Assembly: GCF_001949145.1 (NCBI RefSeq)
Contig: NW_019091379.1
Location: 1,857,537 to 1,921,536, forward strand
Reading direction: 5' to 3'
Length of the DNA: 64,000 nt
Source of the DNA: Acanthaster planci
Taxonomy: Eukaryota > Echinodermata > Asteroidea > Valvatida > Acanthasteridae
How positions within the stretch are numbered: position 1 is the stretch's first letter; every line of letters starts with the position of its first letter. The notes beneath the pieces are model-generated. The model did not search any database, was not told the DNA's origin, and worked only from the letters and a program-made list of their open reading frames with translations. The translations under genes and the position numbers were made by a program. Positions 61,001 to 64,000 of this stretch are shown here, in pieces.

Positions 61001-61020
61001 AGCCCAGAGGCCGAGCAAGG
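6982..61020 (+). CDS. TLN: Talin, spliced CDS of 49 exons, partial at both ends
   Basis: Talin binds the NPxY tails of beta-integrins through its FERM head and vinculin and actin through its helical rod, at focal adhesions and muscle attachments. The 49 exons listed below sum to 6,738 bases (2,246 codons) with no stop and with matching phases at every junction; nearly all splice sites are AG/GT with good context. From memory of human talin-1 the reading aligns from about residue 102 (F1) to about 2298 (end of R12), nearly gap-free apart from the linker. Most introns are phase 0. F0 and the start codon upstream, and R13, the dimerisation helix and the stop downstream, are missing because of the window edges, not because the gene is broken. 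I cannot tell which talin paralogue it is; invertebrates usually have one. No promoter, 5' UTR or polyA site of the gene is in view. Confidence 0.97.
7459..7550 (+). CDS. TLN: Talin exon 2 (F1)
   Basis: Thirty codons after completing a split Gly. It contains TNYDEYSLC, the F1 strand before the long F1 loop, then a charged stretch (DLPDEEKKDGTINRSTLKK) that forms the beginning of the loop. The acceptor TTTTCAG and the donor GTGGGT are good. Confidence 0.95.
8096..8174 (+). CDS. TLN: Talin exon 3 (F1 loop end)
   Basis: Contains ILRDEKKMETLKKKLHTDDE, which closely matches the conserved segment after the F1 insertion loop of vertebrate talin. The loop start (EKGSSS) is poorly conserved. One base is carried to the next exon. 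The donor is GTAAGT. Confidence 0.95.
8617..8759 (+). CDS. TLN: Talin exon 4 (F1-F2)
   Basis: Begins with MNWLDHTRTLREQGVEE (the Met codon is split) and ends with DPVQLNLLYVQ. These are near-invariant talin strings that close F1 and begin F2. Confidence 0.97.
9252..9379 (+). CDS. TLN: Talin exon 5 (F2)
   Basis: Encodes the four-helix F2 start, from SRDAIINGTHPCSYEEAL to HKIGFLD. Two bases of the final Asp codon are carried out. F2 packs against the membrane in the talin head. Confidence 0.95.
9711..9733 (+). repeat. (TC)n microsatellite
   Basis: Eleven uninterrupted TC units lie in the intron between exons 5 and 6. They are too far from the acceptor at 9970 to be its pyrimidine tract. Confidence 0.9.
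9970..10033 (+). CDS. TLN: Talin exon 6 (F2)
   Basis: Completes Asp and reads LKDFLPKEYVKLKG, the basic F2 segment that contacts acidic phospholipid in vertebrate talin, then AEKRIFG. The final codon is whole. Confidence 0.95.
10547..10651 (+). CDS. TLN: Talin exon 7 (F2-F3)
   Basis: Thirty-five codons, including KVRYTQLCRSLKTYGITFFL, the end of F2 and first strand of the PTB-like F3. Phase 0 on both sides. Confidence 0.96.
11007..11096 (+). CDS. TLN: Talin exon 8 (F3)
   Basis: Reads EKMKGKNKLVPRLLGITK, which as I recall it matches human talin-1 from about 317. It keeps Lys318, Lys322, Lys324 and Leu325. Lys318 pairs with R9 in the autoinhibited form and Leu325 is needed to activate integrin. 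Confidence 0.97.
11219..11353. mobile_element. Palindromic MITE, family A copy 1
   Basis: Arms of about 45 bases face each other with roughly 80 percent match. The left arm holds ATGGTAGCCATCTTGTAGGG and the right arm CCTGCAAGATGGCAGCCATG. The element is wholly intronic and has no ORF. A related copy lies at 13281-13414. Confidence 0.65.
12123..12290 (+). CDS. TLN: Talin exon 9 (F3, integrin-binding)
   Basis: Fifty-six codons with RRWAASPNSFTLDFGDY, which carries the Arg358/Trp359 pair that packs on the integrin NPxY motif, then YYSVQTKEGE and the C-terminal F3 helix IAGYIDIILKK. The integrin-binding face looks intact. Confidence 0.97.
12917..13165. mobile_element. 249-bp palindromic MITE with about 60-bp arms
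   Basis: The left end TATGGGTAATTCCAGAAATT and the right end, read back, TATGGGTAATACCAGAAATT match, and the similarity runs inward past TCCCTGT.ACATCTG. It is non-coding. A TA dinucleotide at both outer ends would fit a Tc1/mariner-type target site, but it could equally be part of the repeat. Confidence 0.75.
13281..13414. mobile_element. Palindromic MITE, family A copy 2
   Basis: Left-arm TTGTGCATGGTAACC and right-arm GGCTGCCATGCACAACCTC are inverted copies. They resemble the arms of the element at 11219-11353 (shared GCATGGC.GCCA core). The inner part is diverged, so the borders are approximate. Confidence 0.5.
13717..13885 (+). CDS. TLN: Talin exon 10 (F3 end and linker)
   Basis: Begins QKGKDRIGLEGDEE and runs through LLEDSVSP to SVALPAVMRAGGS, closely following the acidic linker after F3. 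One base is carried out. The linker tethers head to rod and is a calpain target in vertebrates. Confidence 0.95.
14354..14439 (+). CDS. TLN: Talin exon 11 (linker)
   Basis: Twenty-eight codons rich in Thr, Gln, His and Pro (TGEMQPPQHAVTKGQ) after a split Ala. It matches the vertebrate linker only loosely, and I do not see the Gln-Gln calpain cut site of the vertebrate protein. It is called from phase, good splice sites and position. Confidence 0.85.
14762..14902 (+). CDS. TLN: Talin exon 12 (linker to R1)
   Basis: Forty-seven codons. LTTAQQAFQGNVERG starts the first helix of rod bundle R1, and the exon ends at LPPLGTDP, as in vertebrate talin. Phase 0 on both sides. Confidence 0.95.
15819..15979 (+). 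CDS. TLN: Talin exon 13 (R1)
   Basis: Reads ASKQWRQNTIDVNKQNIQSQ and ends in DPSDTDYTSVGSHITTI, R1 helices 2-3. Two bases are carried out. Donor GTAAGG. Confidence 0.95.
15998..16182. repeat. Inverted repeat next to exon 13
   Basis: CAGGCAAGATATGGGACGGA near 15998 is matched in reverse by TCCATCCCATATCTTGCTTC near 16160. It is probably a decayed MITE and starts only 19 bases after the exon 13 donor. Confidence 0.5.
16623..17046. mobile_element. TTAA-flanked piggyBac-like MITE (2)
   Basis: TTAA at both borders is followed inward by CCCCTT on each side and an imperfect CGGGA block. TTAA target duplication plus ends starting with CC is the signature of piggyBac elements. There is no transposase, so it is a non-autonomous copy. 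Its right border lies 47 bases before the exon 14 acceptor, so it supplies part of the upstream intron context of that splice site. Confidence 0.6.
17093..17246 (+). CDS. TLN: Talin exon 14 (R1, first vinculin site)
   Basis: SSNLTEMTKGVKMLAALLG is followed by SILDAARGLMGAFSDLLKCA, which aligns with VBS1 (about 607-636). That amphipathic helix inserts into the vinculin head when R1 unfolds. Confidence 0.96.
17966..18067 (+). CDS. TLN: Talin exon 15 (R1 last helix)
   Basis: PRQNLLSAANRVGEAQNALL is R1 helix 5. The exon ends DPKFQ, as in vertebrates. The following intron is only 190 bases. Confidence 0.95.
18258..18425 (+). CDS. TLN: Talin exon 16 (R2)
   Basis: Contains LGLAKAVANATAALVLKAKN and SATQCALNTSQLVACTK, R2 helices with the usual Ala-rich heptads and strong identity to vertebrate talin. 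Confidence 0.96.
19364..19465 (+). CDS. TLN: Talin exon 17 (R2)
   Basis: VVAPTISSPACQEQLVEAAK continues R2; the VVAPTI start is a conserved helix cap. Phase 0 on both sides, acceptor TAG, donor GTCAGT. Confidence 0.95.
20025..20255 (+). CDS. TLN: Talin exon 18 (R2-R3)
   Basis: Seventy-seven codons. LGEAATAVTKALNDLLQHVK closes R2. IMTATEKLFSSVGNAAEMV is the first helix of R3 and carries the Thr that matches Thr809 of the R3 belt. Confidence 0.96.
20884..21144 (+). CDS. TLN: Talin exon 19 (R3 mechanosensor)
   Basis: Eighty-seven codons, the largest exon here, and GC-rich. ATSHLVNAI, ADATGKMVEAAK and TATNAAANNALKKK carry the Thr residues that match 833, 867 and 901. This buried threonine belt makes R3 the weakest rod bundle, the first to open under force. 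Confidence 0.97.
21431..21592 (+). repeat. 54-bp tandem repeat, three copies
   Basis: Three head-to-tail copies start at 21431, 21485 and 21539. The last two are almost identical and the first differs at a few bases. The array ends about 19 bases before exon 20, so it occupies the region where the branch point and pyrimidine tract should be. The period is a multiple of three and the array has no stop in the frame of exon 20. Confidence 0.95.
21612..21725 (+). CDS. TLN: Talin exon 20 (R4)
   Basis: NAAKQAAAASTQTIAAANGA starts R4. The acceptor TGTGCAG follows the 54-bp array and is preceded by a poor pyrimidine tract. The exon ends IDECK in phase 0. Confidence 0.95.
22138..22251 (+). CDS. TLN: Talin exon 21 (R4)
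   Basis: IVAEHIPKLVQGVRDYLQQP matches the R4 helix of vertebrate talin, and the exon ends at QHFIQ before the next exon's Pro-Gly. Confidence 0.95.
23057..23191 (+). CDS. TLN: Talin exon 22 (R4)
   Basis: AIPTVEDKAAALQLANCTKN is a characteristic R4 string. Phase 0 on both sides, with good sites (TTGCAG and GTGAGA). Confidence 0.96.
23726..23788 (+). repeat. 63-nt intronic hairpin
   Basis: A perfect 13-bp stem (CTGTACCATAGAT with ATCTATGGTACAG) closes an internal loop, then a second stem CCACA/TGTGG. The length resembles a pre-miRNA, but the internal loop is large and asymmetric and I recognise no seed. A tiny transposon relic is an alternative. Confidence 0.6.
24041..24169 (+). CDS. TLN: Talin exon 23 (R4-R5)
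   Basis: AQEACGAQEIDNALDMIKAL ends R4. KLTPLPGET is the conserved R4/R5 linker. Phase 0, donor GTGAGT. Confidence 0.96.
24796..24975 (+). CDS. TLN: Talin exon 24 (R5)
   Basis: Sixty codons. CATQLGTTSKNVGASMAQLL and YTGMAARETANSLQSLTGAV are R5 helices with clear talin identity. Confidence 0.96.
25336..26021. mobile_element. Pogo/Tigger-like element interrupted by the assembly gap
   Basis: TA followed by CAGTGGAATGCCGCTATAACG at 25334 is mirrored by CGGTATAGCGGTAATCCACTA at 26021 followed by TA. Ends of the form CAGTGGA..CCGCTATAACGAAC next to a TA target are typical of pogo/Tigger DNA transposons. About 215 known bases surround 470 N, so whether a transposase is inside cannot be seen. Confidence 0.7.
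25510..25979. other. Assembly gap, 470 N
   Basis: A run of N inside the intron between exons 24 and 25. Exons on both sides join in frame with no missing talin residues, so no required coding sequence is lost. The gap size may be an estimate. Confidence 1.
26259..26390 (+). CDS. TLN: Talin exon 25 (R5)
   Basis: AKDVLDKSANLLEEAKKALA and NPDNQQRLAQ match the R5 helix and loop of vertebrate talin. Phase 0, donor GTACGT. Confidence 0.96.
26939..27058 (+). CDS. TLN: Talin exon 26 (R5-R6)
   Basis: VAKAVSHALNGCVSCLPGQR marks the R5/R6 boundary, and VEKAIKSVVEASKGLMSGK is the first R6 helix. It ends in phase 0 exactly where the three optional exons below could be inserted. Confidence 0.96.
27426..27985. 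mobile_element. TTAA-flanked piggyBac-like MITE (3)
   Basis: TTAA then CCACTTGCAGC on the left is mirrored by GGCAGCAAGTGG then TTAA on the right: an 8-bp perfect terminal repeat with partial extension. At 560 bp it has no transposase. Assignment to piggyBac rests on the TTAA duplication and the CC start only. Confidence 0.55.
28799..28840 (+). CDS. Candidate cassette exon a (14 codons, R6 loop)
   Basis: The block reads LIRLAREQHEQSGR. It is flanked by a strong acceptor (CATCTCTTAG after a pyrimidine-rich tract) and a strong donor (AGG then GTAAGC). Its 42 bases leave the frame unchanged between exons 26 and 27. Vertebrate talin has nothing homologous here that I recall. It is a prediction from splice signals and phase, without transcript support. 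Confidence 0.5.
29212..29271 (+). CDS. Candidate cassette exon b (20 codons, R6 loop)
   Basis: Sixty bases in frame between CCACAG and GTGGCA. The residues begin RQTLQHLAEDGR and end PLGKQ, polar and helix-prone at the start. The acceptor has a weak pyrimidine tract and the donor is moderate, as is common for regulated exons but also for chance matches. Confidence 0.4.
30591..30686 (+). CDS. Candidate cassette exon c (32 codons, R6 loop)
   Basis: The strongest of the three. A pyrimidine tract of more than 40 bases ends in CCCTCAG, and the donor is CGT then GTATGT. The 96 bases are in frame and read LSEVFEQFSYTSEFISEAIV, then ASQDQDVALASR, a plausible amphipathic helix with the GC-rich third positions of the known talin exons. 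It is not homologous to a vertebrate talin segment that I recognise. Confidence 0.65.
32297..32497 (+). CDS. TLN: Talin exon 27 (R6-R7)
   Basis: Sixty-seven codons. LNKAAQGLNVATGELVTATR and GTPQELAAAANTFSKEF match R6 helices. LPEGDARNYQEHQ follows exon 26 directly without a gap. Ends MAGSAP. Confidence 0.96.
33613..33926. mobile_element. TTAA-flanked piggyBac-like MITE (1)
   Basis: TTAA duplications enclose 306 bp with perfect 10-bp terminal inverted repeats CCCTAACAGT/ACTGTTAGGG. The subterminal parts also carry AGTACT and TAGTAC blocks in opposite orientation. TTAA with ends starting CCCT is the classic piggyBac arrangement. There is no ORF, so it must have been mobilised in trans. Confidence 0.75.
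36001..36430 (+). repeat. Diverged direct repeat, two copies about 280 bp apart
   Basis: Copy one (about 36005-36140) and copy two (about 36283-36430) share ATTTGAAGTTGT, TTGAGCAT, CCAAAACT and CTCAGAACATAC in order. Both are open in the same relative frame (FEVV.I...Y..EH and SQNI), so an old coding fragment, perhaps from a transposon, is possible. Confidence 0.5.
37227..37366 (+). CDS. TLN: Talin exon 28 (R6, last helices)
   Basis: EMVGSLKTISVTSSKLLLVV and SADPNAPNAKNLLAAAAR match R6 of vertebrate talin. Two bases of the final Arg codon are carried out. Confidence 0.96.
37732..37915 (+). CDS. TLN: Talin exon 29 (R6-R7)
   Basis: Completes Arg and reads GVTNSINNLIDTF, then APGQKECDSALRNIQTMKNI, the R7 start, and INDWTYFDCLQGVMEKSK. 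Strong identity. Confidence 0.97.
38299..38421 (+). CDS. TLN: Talin exon 30 (R7, KANK face)
   Basis: DLGESMGGITQNAKNG contains the Gly that my counting puts at human 1404, a contact for the KANK KN motif that couples adhesions to cortical microtubule complexes. Ends LTEAAAQ. Confidence 0.96.
39079..39222 (+). CDS. TLN: Talin exon 31 (R7 into R8)
   Basis: SAYLVGIADPSSVAGRPG closes the R7 part, and QSQFARAHQAIQAACNSLL opens R8, the four-helix bundle inserted into R7 that binds RIAM, DLC1 and vinculin in vertebrates. Confidence 0.96.
39223..43427 (+). other. 4.2-kb intron; no gene seen
   Basis: No required talin sequence is missing. I see two weak exon-like blocks, 9 bases at 42907-42915 and 33 bases at 40921-40953, and no recognisable transposon. 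The intron is AT-rich, with few ACATGTAC motifs. Confidence 0.7.
43428..43589 (+). CDS. TLN: Talin exon 32 (R8)
   Basis: VLAAATEVAKHTSALCNICR and HFVQSAKDVANSTANLVK are R8 helices. The Arg and Lys that match human 1510 and 1530, on the ligand-binding face, are kept. Confidence 0.97.
44143..44283 (+). CDS. TLN: Talin exon 33 (R8 end)
   Basis: ALDGNFTDENREKCAASTKP and FASSPEFSSVPAKITPQ end R8 and lead back into R7. Phase 0, donor GTCCGT. Confidence 0.96.
44574..44820. mobile_element. Palindromic MITE before exon 34
   Basis: TTTTCCAATACTTGACTTGG and GGCTCCGTCTCAGGCTTC on the left are mirrored by GAAGCCTGGGACGGAGCC and AGTATTGGAAACCAG on the right, about 75-80 percent over 45 bases. It is non-coding and ends 53 bases before exon 34. 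No target-site duplication was identified. Confidence 0.65.
44874..45055 (+). CDS. TLN: Talin exon 34 (R7, last helices)
   Basis: ARQAMEPIISAGKMMIASSC and NPKDPPTWQQLANHSKDVSD complete R7. The Trp aligns with human Trp1630, the second KANK-binding residue. Two bases are carried out. Confidence 0.97.
45723..45855 (+). CDS. TLN: Talin exon 35 (R9)
   Basis: Completes Arg, then DRAPGQVECDNAIEQ and MRDLDQASLAAMSQSL start R9, the bundle that masks F3 in the closed molecule. Confidence 0.96.
46242..46343 (+). CDS. TLN: Talin exon 36 (R9)
   Basis: SFTEQMANSAVELKYQIDEV is the R9 middle helix, less conserved than its neighbours. It is called from phase, length (34 codons, as in vertebrates) and the match at LGHA. 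Confidence 0.93.
46513..46683 (+). CDS. TLN: Talin exon 37 (R9, autoinhibition)
   Basis: YFDPLTRSAIGAASKT and LTKTVAESGLQLLFAAKEGG. The Glu in VAESGLQLL aligns with human Glu1770, which bonds to Lys318 of F3 in the closed form. The intron before this exon is only 169 bases. Confidence 0.97.
47079..47225 (+). CDS. TLN: Talin exon 38 (R9-R10)
   Basis: AIDEAAQGMKEAVDDLNTML and FGIVSGMVDTISKAI close R9. Phase 0 on both sides. Confidence 0.96.
47226..48251 (+). other. 1.0-kb intron with a 168-codon antisense open frame
   Basis: The minus strand is open from 48028 to 47522. Its residues resemble no family I know and show no domain pattern, and no splice or promoter signal supports it. Probably chance, or part of an old transposon. 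Confidence 0.4.
48252..48353 (+). CDS. TLN: Talin exon 39 (R10 first helix)
   Basis: TDDTLPENEAGEFVDYQTSM leads into VKSCKAIIKTSHDM, the R10 helix after the flexible R9-R10 junction. Confidence 0.95.
48354..51893 (+). other. 3.5-kb intron; nothing recognised
   Basis: Contains a short direct repeat with the palindrome AGGACAAGTCCT (about 50873 and 50907) and open frames of up to 150 codons (minus, 51438-51890) and 126 codons (plus, 49272-49652), neither of which resembles a known protein. Confidence 0.65.
51894..52010 (+). CDS. TLN: Talin exon 40 (R10), short form
   Basis: VSKANSNVGELGTLANNLSH and EYSKLAEDARGAMASTNPE are the second R10 helix. Using the donor GTAGGT at 52011 gives the same length as vertebrate talin. 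A second in-frame donor, GTAAGT at 52029, would add VGPRFE. Confidence 0.92.
52011..52028 (+). CDS. Optional 18-nt extension of exon 40
   Basis: The six codons VGPRFE sit between two donors. The downstream one (GAG then GTAAGT) is closer to consensus than the upstream one (GAG then GTAGGT). Both leave phase 0, so either product joins exon 41 in frame. Confidence 0.5.
52029..55307 (+). other. 3.3-kb intron; nothing recognised
   Basis: AT-rich and low-complexity in places. A 13-base block at about 53590 sits between an excellent acceptor and GTGAGT but would break the frame. No transposon or RNA gene was identified. Confidence 0.65.
55308..55454 (+). CDS. TLN: Talin exon 41 (R10, vinculin site)
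   Basis: VAQRIKSAVDNLGNASIELV and NMAKRDLVDNARSVVEK. The second string aligns with VBS3 (human 1944-1969), one of the original vinculin-binding helices. Confidence 0.95.
55641..55810 (+). CDS. TLN: Talin exon 42 (R10-R11)
   Basis: VMAALQAGSSGTQACINAAS and VSGIIGDLDTTIMFASAGTL are nearly identical to vertebrate talin as I recall it. Two bases of Arg are carried out. The preceding intron is 186 bases. Confidence 0.97.
56420..56603 (+). CDS. TLN: Talin exon 43 (R11)
   Basis: ESILKTAKALVEDTKTLVTG and TITKLADVVKLGAATLG are R11 helices. Phase carried correctly from exon 42. Confidence 0.97.
57353..57478 (+). CDS. TLN: Talin exon 44 (R11, second integrin site)
   Basis: VLLINAVKDVASALGDLITA is the R11 helix that carries integrin-binding site 2. 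Lys2085 of human is kept; the position of Lys2089 is Ser here. The acceptor (GTTGAAG) is pyrimidine-poor, but the start is fixed by alignment and phase. Confidence 0.93.
57891..58250 (+). repeat. 40-bp minisatellite, nine copies
   Basis: Nine head-to-tail 40-bp units share GGACCCTGGATGTCA and ACACATAGAATATTGAGA. They fill exactly 360 bases and differ at only a few positions. A two-base variable site (TG, AA or TA after GTCA) alternates along the array, which suggests expansion by unequal exchange of multi-unit blocks. Confidence 0.97.
58362..58485. repeat. Inverted repeat with 30-bp arms
   Basis: GCGGCCATTTTACGGAGCCG on the left is mirrored by CGGCTCGGAAAATGGCCGC on the right around a 63-base spacer. 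It may be the remnant of a MITE that also includes the adjacent minisatellite. Confidence 0.7.
58927..59043 (+). CDS. TLN: Talin exon 45 (R11-R12)
   Basis: VMVTNVTSLLKTVKSVEDEA and RGTRALEATIDAITQEAK match the R11/R12 boundary. Phase 0 on both sides. Confidence 0.97.
59585..59770 (+). CDS. TLN: Talin exon 46 (R12)
   Basis: Sixty-two codons. TPEQLIRSTKAVTLATAKAV and VTAAANLARQALFAMI are R12 helices; the loop (LDNPSVGDRRA) differs from the vertebrate one. Confidence 0.96.
60034..60138 (+). CDS. TLN: Talin exon 47 (R12)
   Basis: SVDMRERTLYVGKQCSDAFR and ALLEQVHS continue R12, moderately conserved. Phase 0, donor GTGAGT. Confidence 0.94.
60594..60699 (+). CDS. TLN: Talin exon 48 (R12)
   Basis: SPDSKQRLGQHSKRVAQTVG and ELVQAAEALK match R12. 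One base is carried to the following Gly. The next intron is 196 bases. Confidence 0.96.
60896..61020 (+). CDS. TLN: Talin exon 49 (R12 end)
   Basis: SDWVDPEDPNVIAENELLSA and NAIEAAAKKLSQLQPRGRAR end R12 and enter the R12-R13 linker. The acceptor is TTTTTAAG, an AAG site behind a long T/A tract. This is the last exon I can place with certainty. Confidence 0.96.
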
Positions 61021-61615
61021 GTATGTAGGAAGTGGTTCTTGTGGAAGCCACGGTTGTAAATATGCTGCCGTTTAGGATCACACGCTGTCTCGTTACCACT
61101 TGGATTTGATTTCCTCTCTGCAAGTTTTATTTTGGTTTCATTTGATCGGCCAGTTCACAATTCTGTTCCCTCTTTTCATAGCTGCTCTCTCTTCTTCAAA
61201 ATGGCTGCTTTCTCTTTATGTACTTTTGCAGCAGAGAAAAAGGAGAATTTCAAAGTTTTCACGTGGGGGAACTCTTTATTGCCAACAGAAACTTCAATTA
61301 TCAATGTACAATTCAAACTGTTACCCATATGTATTAGTTTATGACTGATGCCTTTTTGTGTAAAAGTCTGTTTACAACAGTGCTTAAAATGTCAGTGTTT
61401 TTTGAAAGAAGTTTTTAAATCAGCCCAAGAGAACATCCACTTGTGCTTTTAATGATGCATGCAACATCTCCGTTGGCATTCAAACTGCACACTAACTCTC
61501 TACAGCCATTCCACTAATGACCTGGTATTCACGCCTGATATTGTAATCATTTTGTCTGTCGTCATCATCACCATCACCCCTATATCATCCTTTGATTGGT
61601 TGATGGGTTGGACAG

Positions 61616-61675
61616 CGTGATAGCACCACGGGTGTCTGGCGTCGTGTTTGGGCCGGGCAGGACCTGTGTAACCTA
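61616..61675 (+). CDS. Candidate cassette exon d (20 codons, R12-R13 linker)
   Basis: Sixty bases between GGACAG and GTACGT, in phase 0 after exon 49. The residues read RDSTTGVWRRVWAGQDLCNL. Two Trp and three Arg residues make it unlike the rod helices, so it would be a linker insert or a chance match. No transcript evidence. Confidence 0.35.
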
Positions 61676-62277
61676 GTACGTACCCTCTAGCCCCTACCGG
61701 CTCCAGTCATGCTCGCTTGCATTCTCGTCTGCATGAGGCTCACCGGTACTTGTCACCGTGCGTTGGGAAGTGCCCTCTTCTAAGTGTTGCGCATTTTGGC
61801 ATCTGGCCGTTTGCATTGCATGATTCGTCTCTTGCACATGAAGATCTGACATTGATATGCCTATGACTGCTACGTATCTGTGACTGCAGTGCATCTTGCC
61901 AACAGTTATGCTTTGTTTGATTCCTGTAAAAGTCTGTTTCCTAATTCCTGTTAGCACAAATGCACTGGGAAACTGAAAATACAGGCTTGACACACATTTA
62001 AAGTTCTTGACCGAATTCAGTCTTGCCAAGTTTTCACCCCTGCAGATATTTTCCACGAAGTCAAATTTTTTCTCTTGTGCAAAAATCACTCGTACGCAGT
62101 CGCACATACTTGTTTTTGAGTAAAGCATGCCTTGCATGGACAGTGTGGGTTGGCCTATGGTAAGAGAAGAAACCCTACCTCATCAGTAAACAGGGAGCCG
62201 TCTTGGGCCTCCTGGACAGAGAGAAAGGGACGGCCTGATAACAGCATGGCCCGATGCACAACGGGTCAAAGTCGAGT

Positions 62278-63075
62278 GATATTCTGCATGATATGTGTGG
62301 TTTGGGTTGAAGGCAAAGACACAAAGCTCAACTCAATGCAGACATAGCCTGTAGCGTCTTACTTGTTCTATGCATCAACAAACAACGCAGTGGCTGCATC
62401 AAATCGTTATTGTACTTCGCATCCTGCAGAGCTCAGCATCCAAGCCGTTTATAGTGGAGTTAACCATGTGGATCTCTTGCAGAAAGTGTTAACGTGGTTA
62501 ACAGTATACCGAGTTGCTTTTCATCTTGTCATTTAGTGGAAAAATTCAGCATTAGCAATTCTTTCCAGCAAGAAAAATAACTGAGAAAACAAAACCACCT
62601 GTCATGTCCCTCTACTCGATTCACTCTCCAGAAGTTCAAATAAAGTTCTGCAGAGGAGGAATGGTGCACGGTGCTTGAAGCGTCAAGTTAACTTGTTCTG
62701 ACGACCCAAAAACTCACAAAAGAGATACATGATGCTGGTGAAAACTTGGTCTCATCGATTCTCCATCCAGCAAAGCTTTTTAAATCTTAGTTTGGCTGTG
62801 GTTCTTTCAATTTCTTGTTAAAAGAATTGCGCACTTTCCTAGATCTAAATGGATGCTAGAGACATTTCATTGATGTAGTTTCTGGAAATATAATGAGTTT
62901 GATTTTTGGGTGTGGGAGCATTTTGAAGGAAAACTGACAAGAGAGTGTTGATTGTTCCATCCTGGCCCATCAGGGCTGGAAACTGCCGTATTCTGTATGA
63001 TATGTTTGCATTTGGGTTGACAGTGGAGATGCCAAGCTCAACCTAATCCAGACATAACACGCAGCGTCCTGCACT
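62278..63075 (+). repeat. Diverged direct repeat, about 85 bp, 712 bp apart
   Basis: Both copies carry ATTCTG.ATGATATGT, TTTGGGTTGA, AAGCTCAAC and CAGACATA in order, at roughly 70 percent. No shared open frame was seen. Confidence 0.6.
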
Positions 63076-64000
63076 GTCAAGCCCCCTCACAACAGCAAGA
63101 GATACCCCCGTCGGCTGAGCTGTCCAACCCGCTGGGGTGACTTCAATGCCAGGCATTGACGTATTGAATGCCGTCATTTGTGTGTCATGCATTTCACTTC
63201 AGTGGTTCCTGTTGCCGTACTATTCACTGCCAATGAAATCCTGAAGGCTGGTTCATTCTTGATGGGAAAGCAAACACAAACGTGAATTTGTGACATCAGA
63301 TCGAATATATTCAAGTTCCCAAGGGTTGAAAATATCTCAACACGAGTAAATGTTGCTGCAAATCTTTTGCGGCGTCTTTGCTGTCACATTGGCCTGCAAT
63401 ATGAAGTGGCCTTTAAATAAACGTCCCCACTTGTTACAGTGTTTAAGACGTGAAGCAAGTGGCATTTCAAGGTTTGGTTTTGGGCAGGGGGCAAAATGGA
63501 GACTTTGTCAAAAAAAAAACTTACGCTGATATCAACCCGATACAAGTACTTCTAAACTTACAAGGAAATGATCGCATGTGCATGTGGTTATATTGAACTG
63601 CCCCTAGTCAACAGTGTGACAGCCCTTGTGTGACAGCCCTTGTGTGAAGATGTACATGCAAGACTGTAGATCGTTGTCCTGTCTTAATCAAGGGAAATGA
63701 TGAACATGGAAACCATAGGGACAGCCCAACCTCTACTTTTAAGTCCCCACCAGAAGGGACAGAAATCAACAAAATCAAATCAAATCAAGCACTACGTGGT
63801 TTTTGCATAAATCTCAAGTGTGAACATCCTAGCCACACATACATGTATTCTAATCCCTTTATTTCAGTATATGTACTTCTCAGTGTCAGTGATGTTGGGA
63901 CTTTCATAAGACTCTTCACAAGACCAGCGGCAAGAGAAAAGCAATGCGATGATTAATCACGAAGGGATGCTTTTGAATAGCATGTGATTTGAATTTAGAC

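Larger units (their letters stand above)
61021..64000 (+). other. Start of the next talin intron; edge of the window
   Basis: The expected R13 start (a FEEQILEAAKSIA-like string) is not found up to 64000, so the next constitutive exon lies outside. The region holds cassette candidate d (61616-61675), a diverged direct repeat (about 62278-62360 and 62990-63075) and a 16-bp direct duplication near 63615-63648. Confidence 0.75.

Noticed and set aside
1-64000. CRISPR arrays, operons, phage or bacterial mobile genes
   Set aside because: The window is intron-rich animal DNA. The only regular array is a 40-bp minisatellite without unique spacers.

Overview
The window is a piece of a large animal nuclear gene on the + strand. 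I read 49 exons between 6982 and 61020. They join without a frame break into about 2,246 codons of talin, the cytoskeletal adaptor that links integrins to actin. The reading covers most of FERM subdomain F1, then F2, F3, the flexible linker and rod bundles R1 to R12, and it stops at the R12/R13 junction. The start codon, F0 and the first part of F1 lie upstream of base 1. The actin-binding R13, the dimerisation helix and the stop codon lie beyond base 64000. No second protein-coding gene, rRNA or tRNA could be supported on either strand.

Organism: a marine invertebrate deuterostome is most likely. The exons align almost gap-free with vertebrate talin, the introns are several hundred bases to 7 kb long, and there is a 470-base assembly gap. 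Introns are rich in the palindrome ACATGT and in short inverted-repeat elements. One element (2375-2623) carries a GGGGCCAATTTCAT terminus that I associate with echinoderm genomes. An echinoderm, perhaps a sea star, is my best guess from memory, with low to moderate confidence.

Layout: 1-6981 is the 3' part of a long intron with a diverged 0.37-kb tandem duplication and a 249-bp palindromic element. 6982-12290 holds the F1-F3 exons and 13717-14902 the linker and the start of R1. 15819-27058 holds R1 to the first helix of R6, with small introns. 27059-32296 is a 5.2-kb intron with three in-frame cassette-exon candidates. 32297-48353 holds R6 to the start of R10, including R8 nested inside R7. 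51894-61020 holds R10 to R12. 61021-64000 is an intron with one further cassette candidate.

Function shown by the sequence: the F3 basic patch, the four-threonine belt of R3, the autoinhibitory Glu of R9, the two KANK-contact residues of R7 and the vinculin-binding helices in R1 and R10 are all present. This predicts a conventional, autoinhibited, force-sensing talin. The novelty is in its RNA processing and introns: a cluster of optional exons aimed at one loop of R6, tandem in-frame donors in R10, a possible extra exon in the R12-R13 linker, and many non-autonomous transposons, including three flanked by TTAA in the manner of piggyBac.
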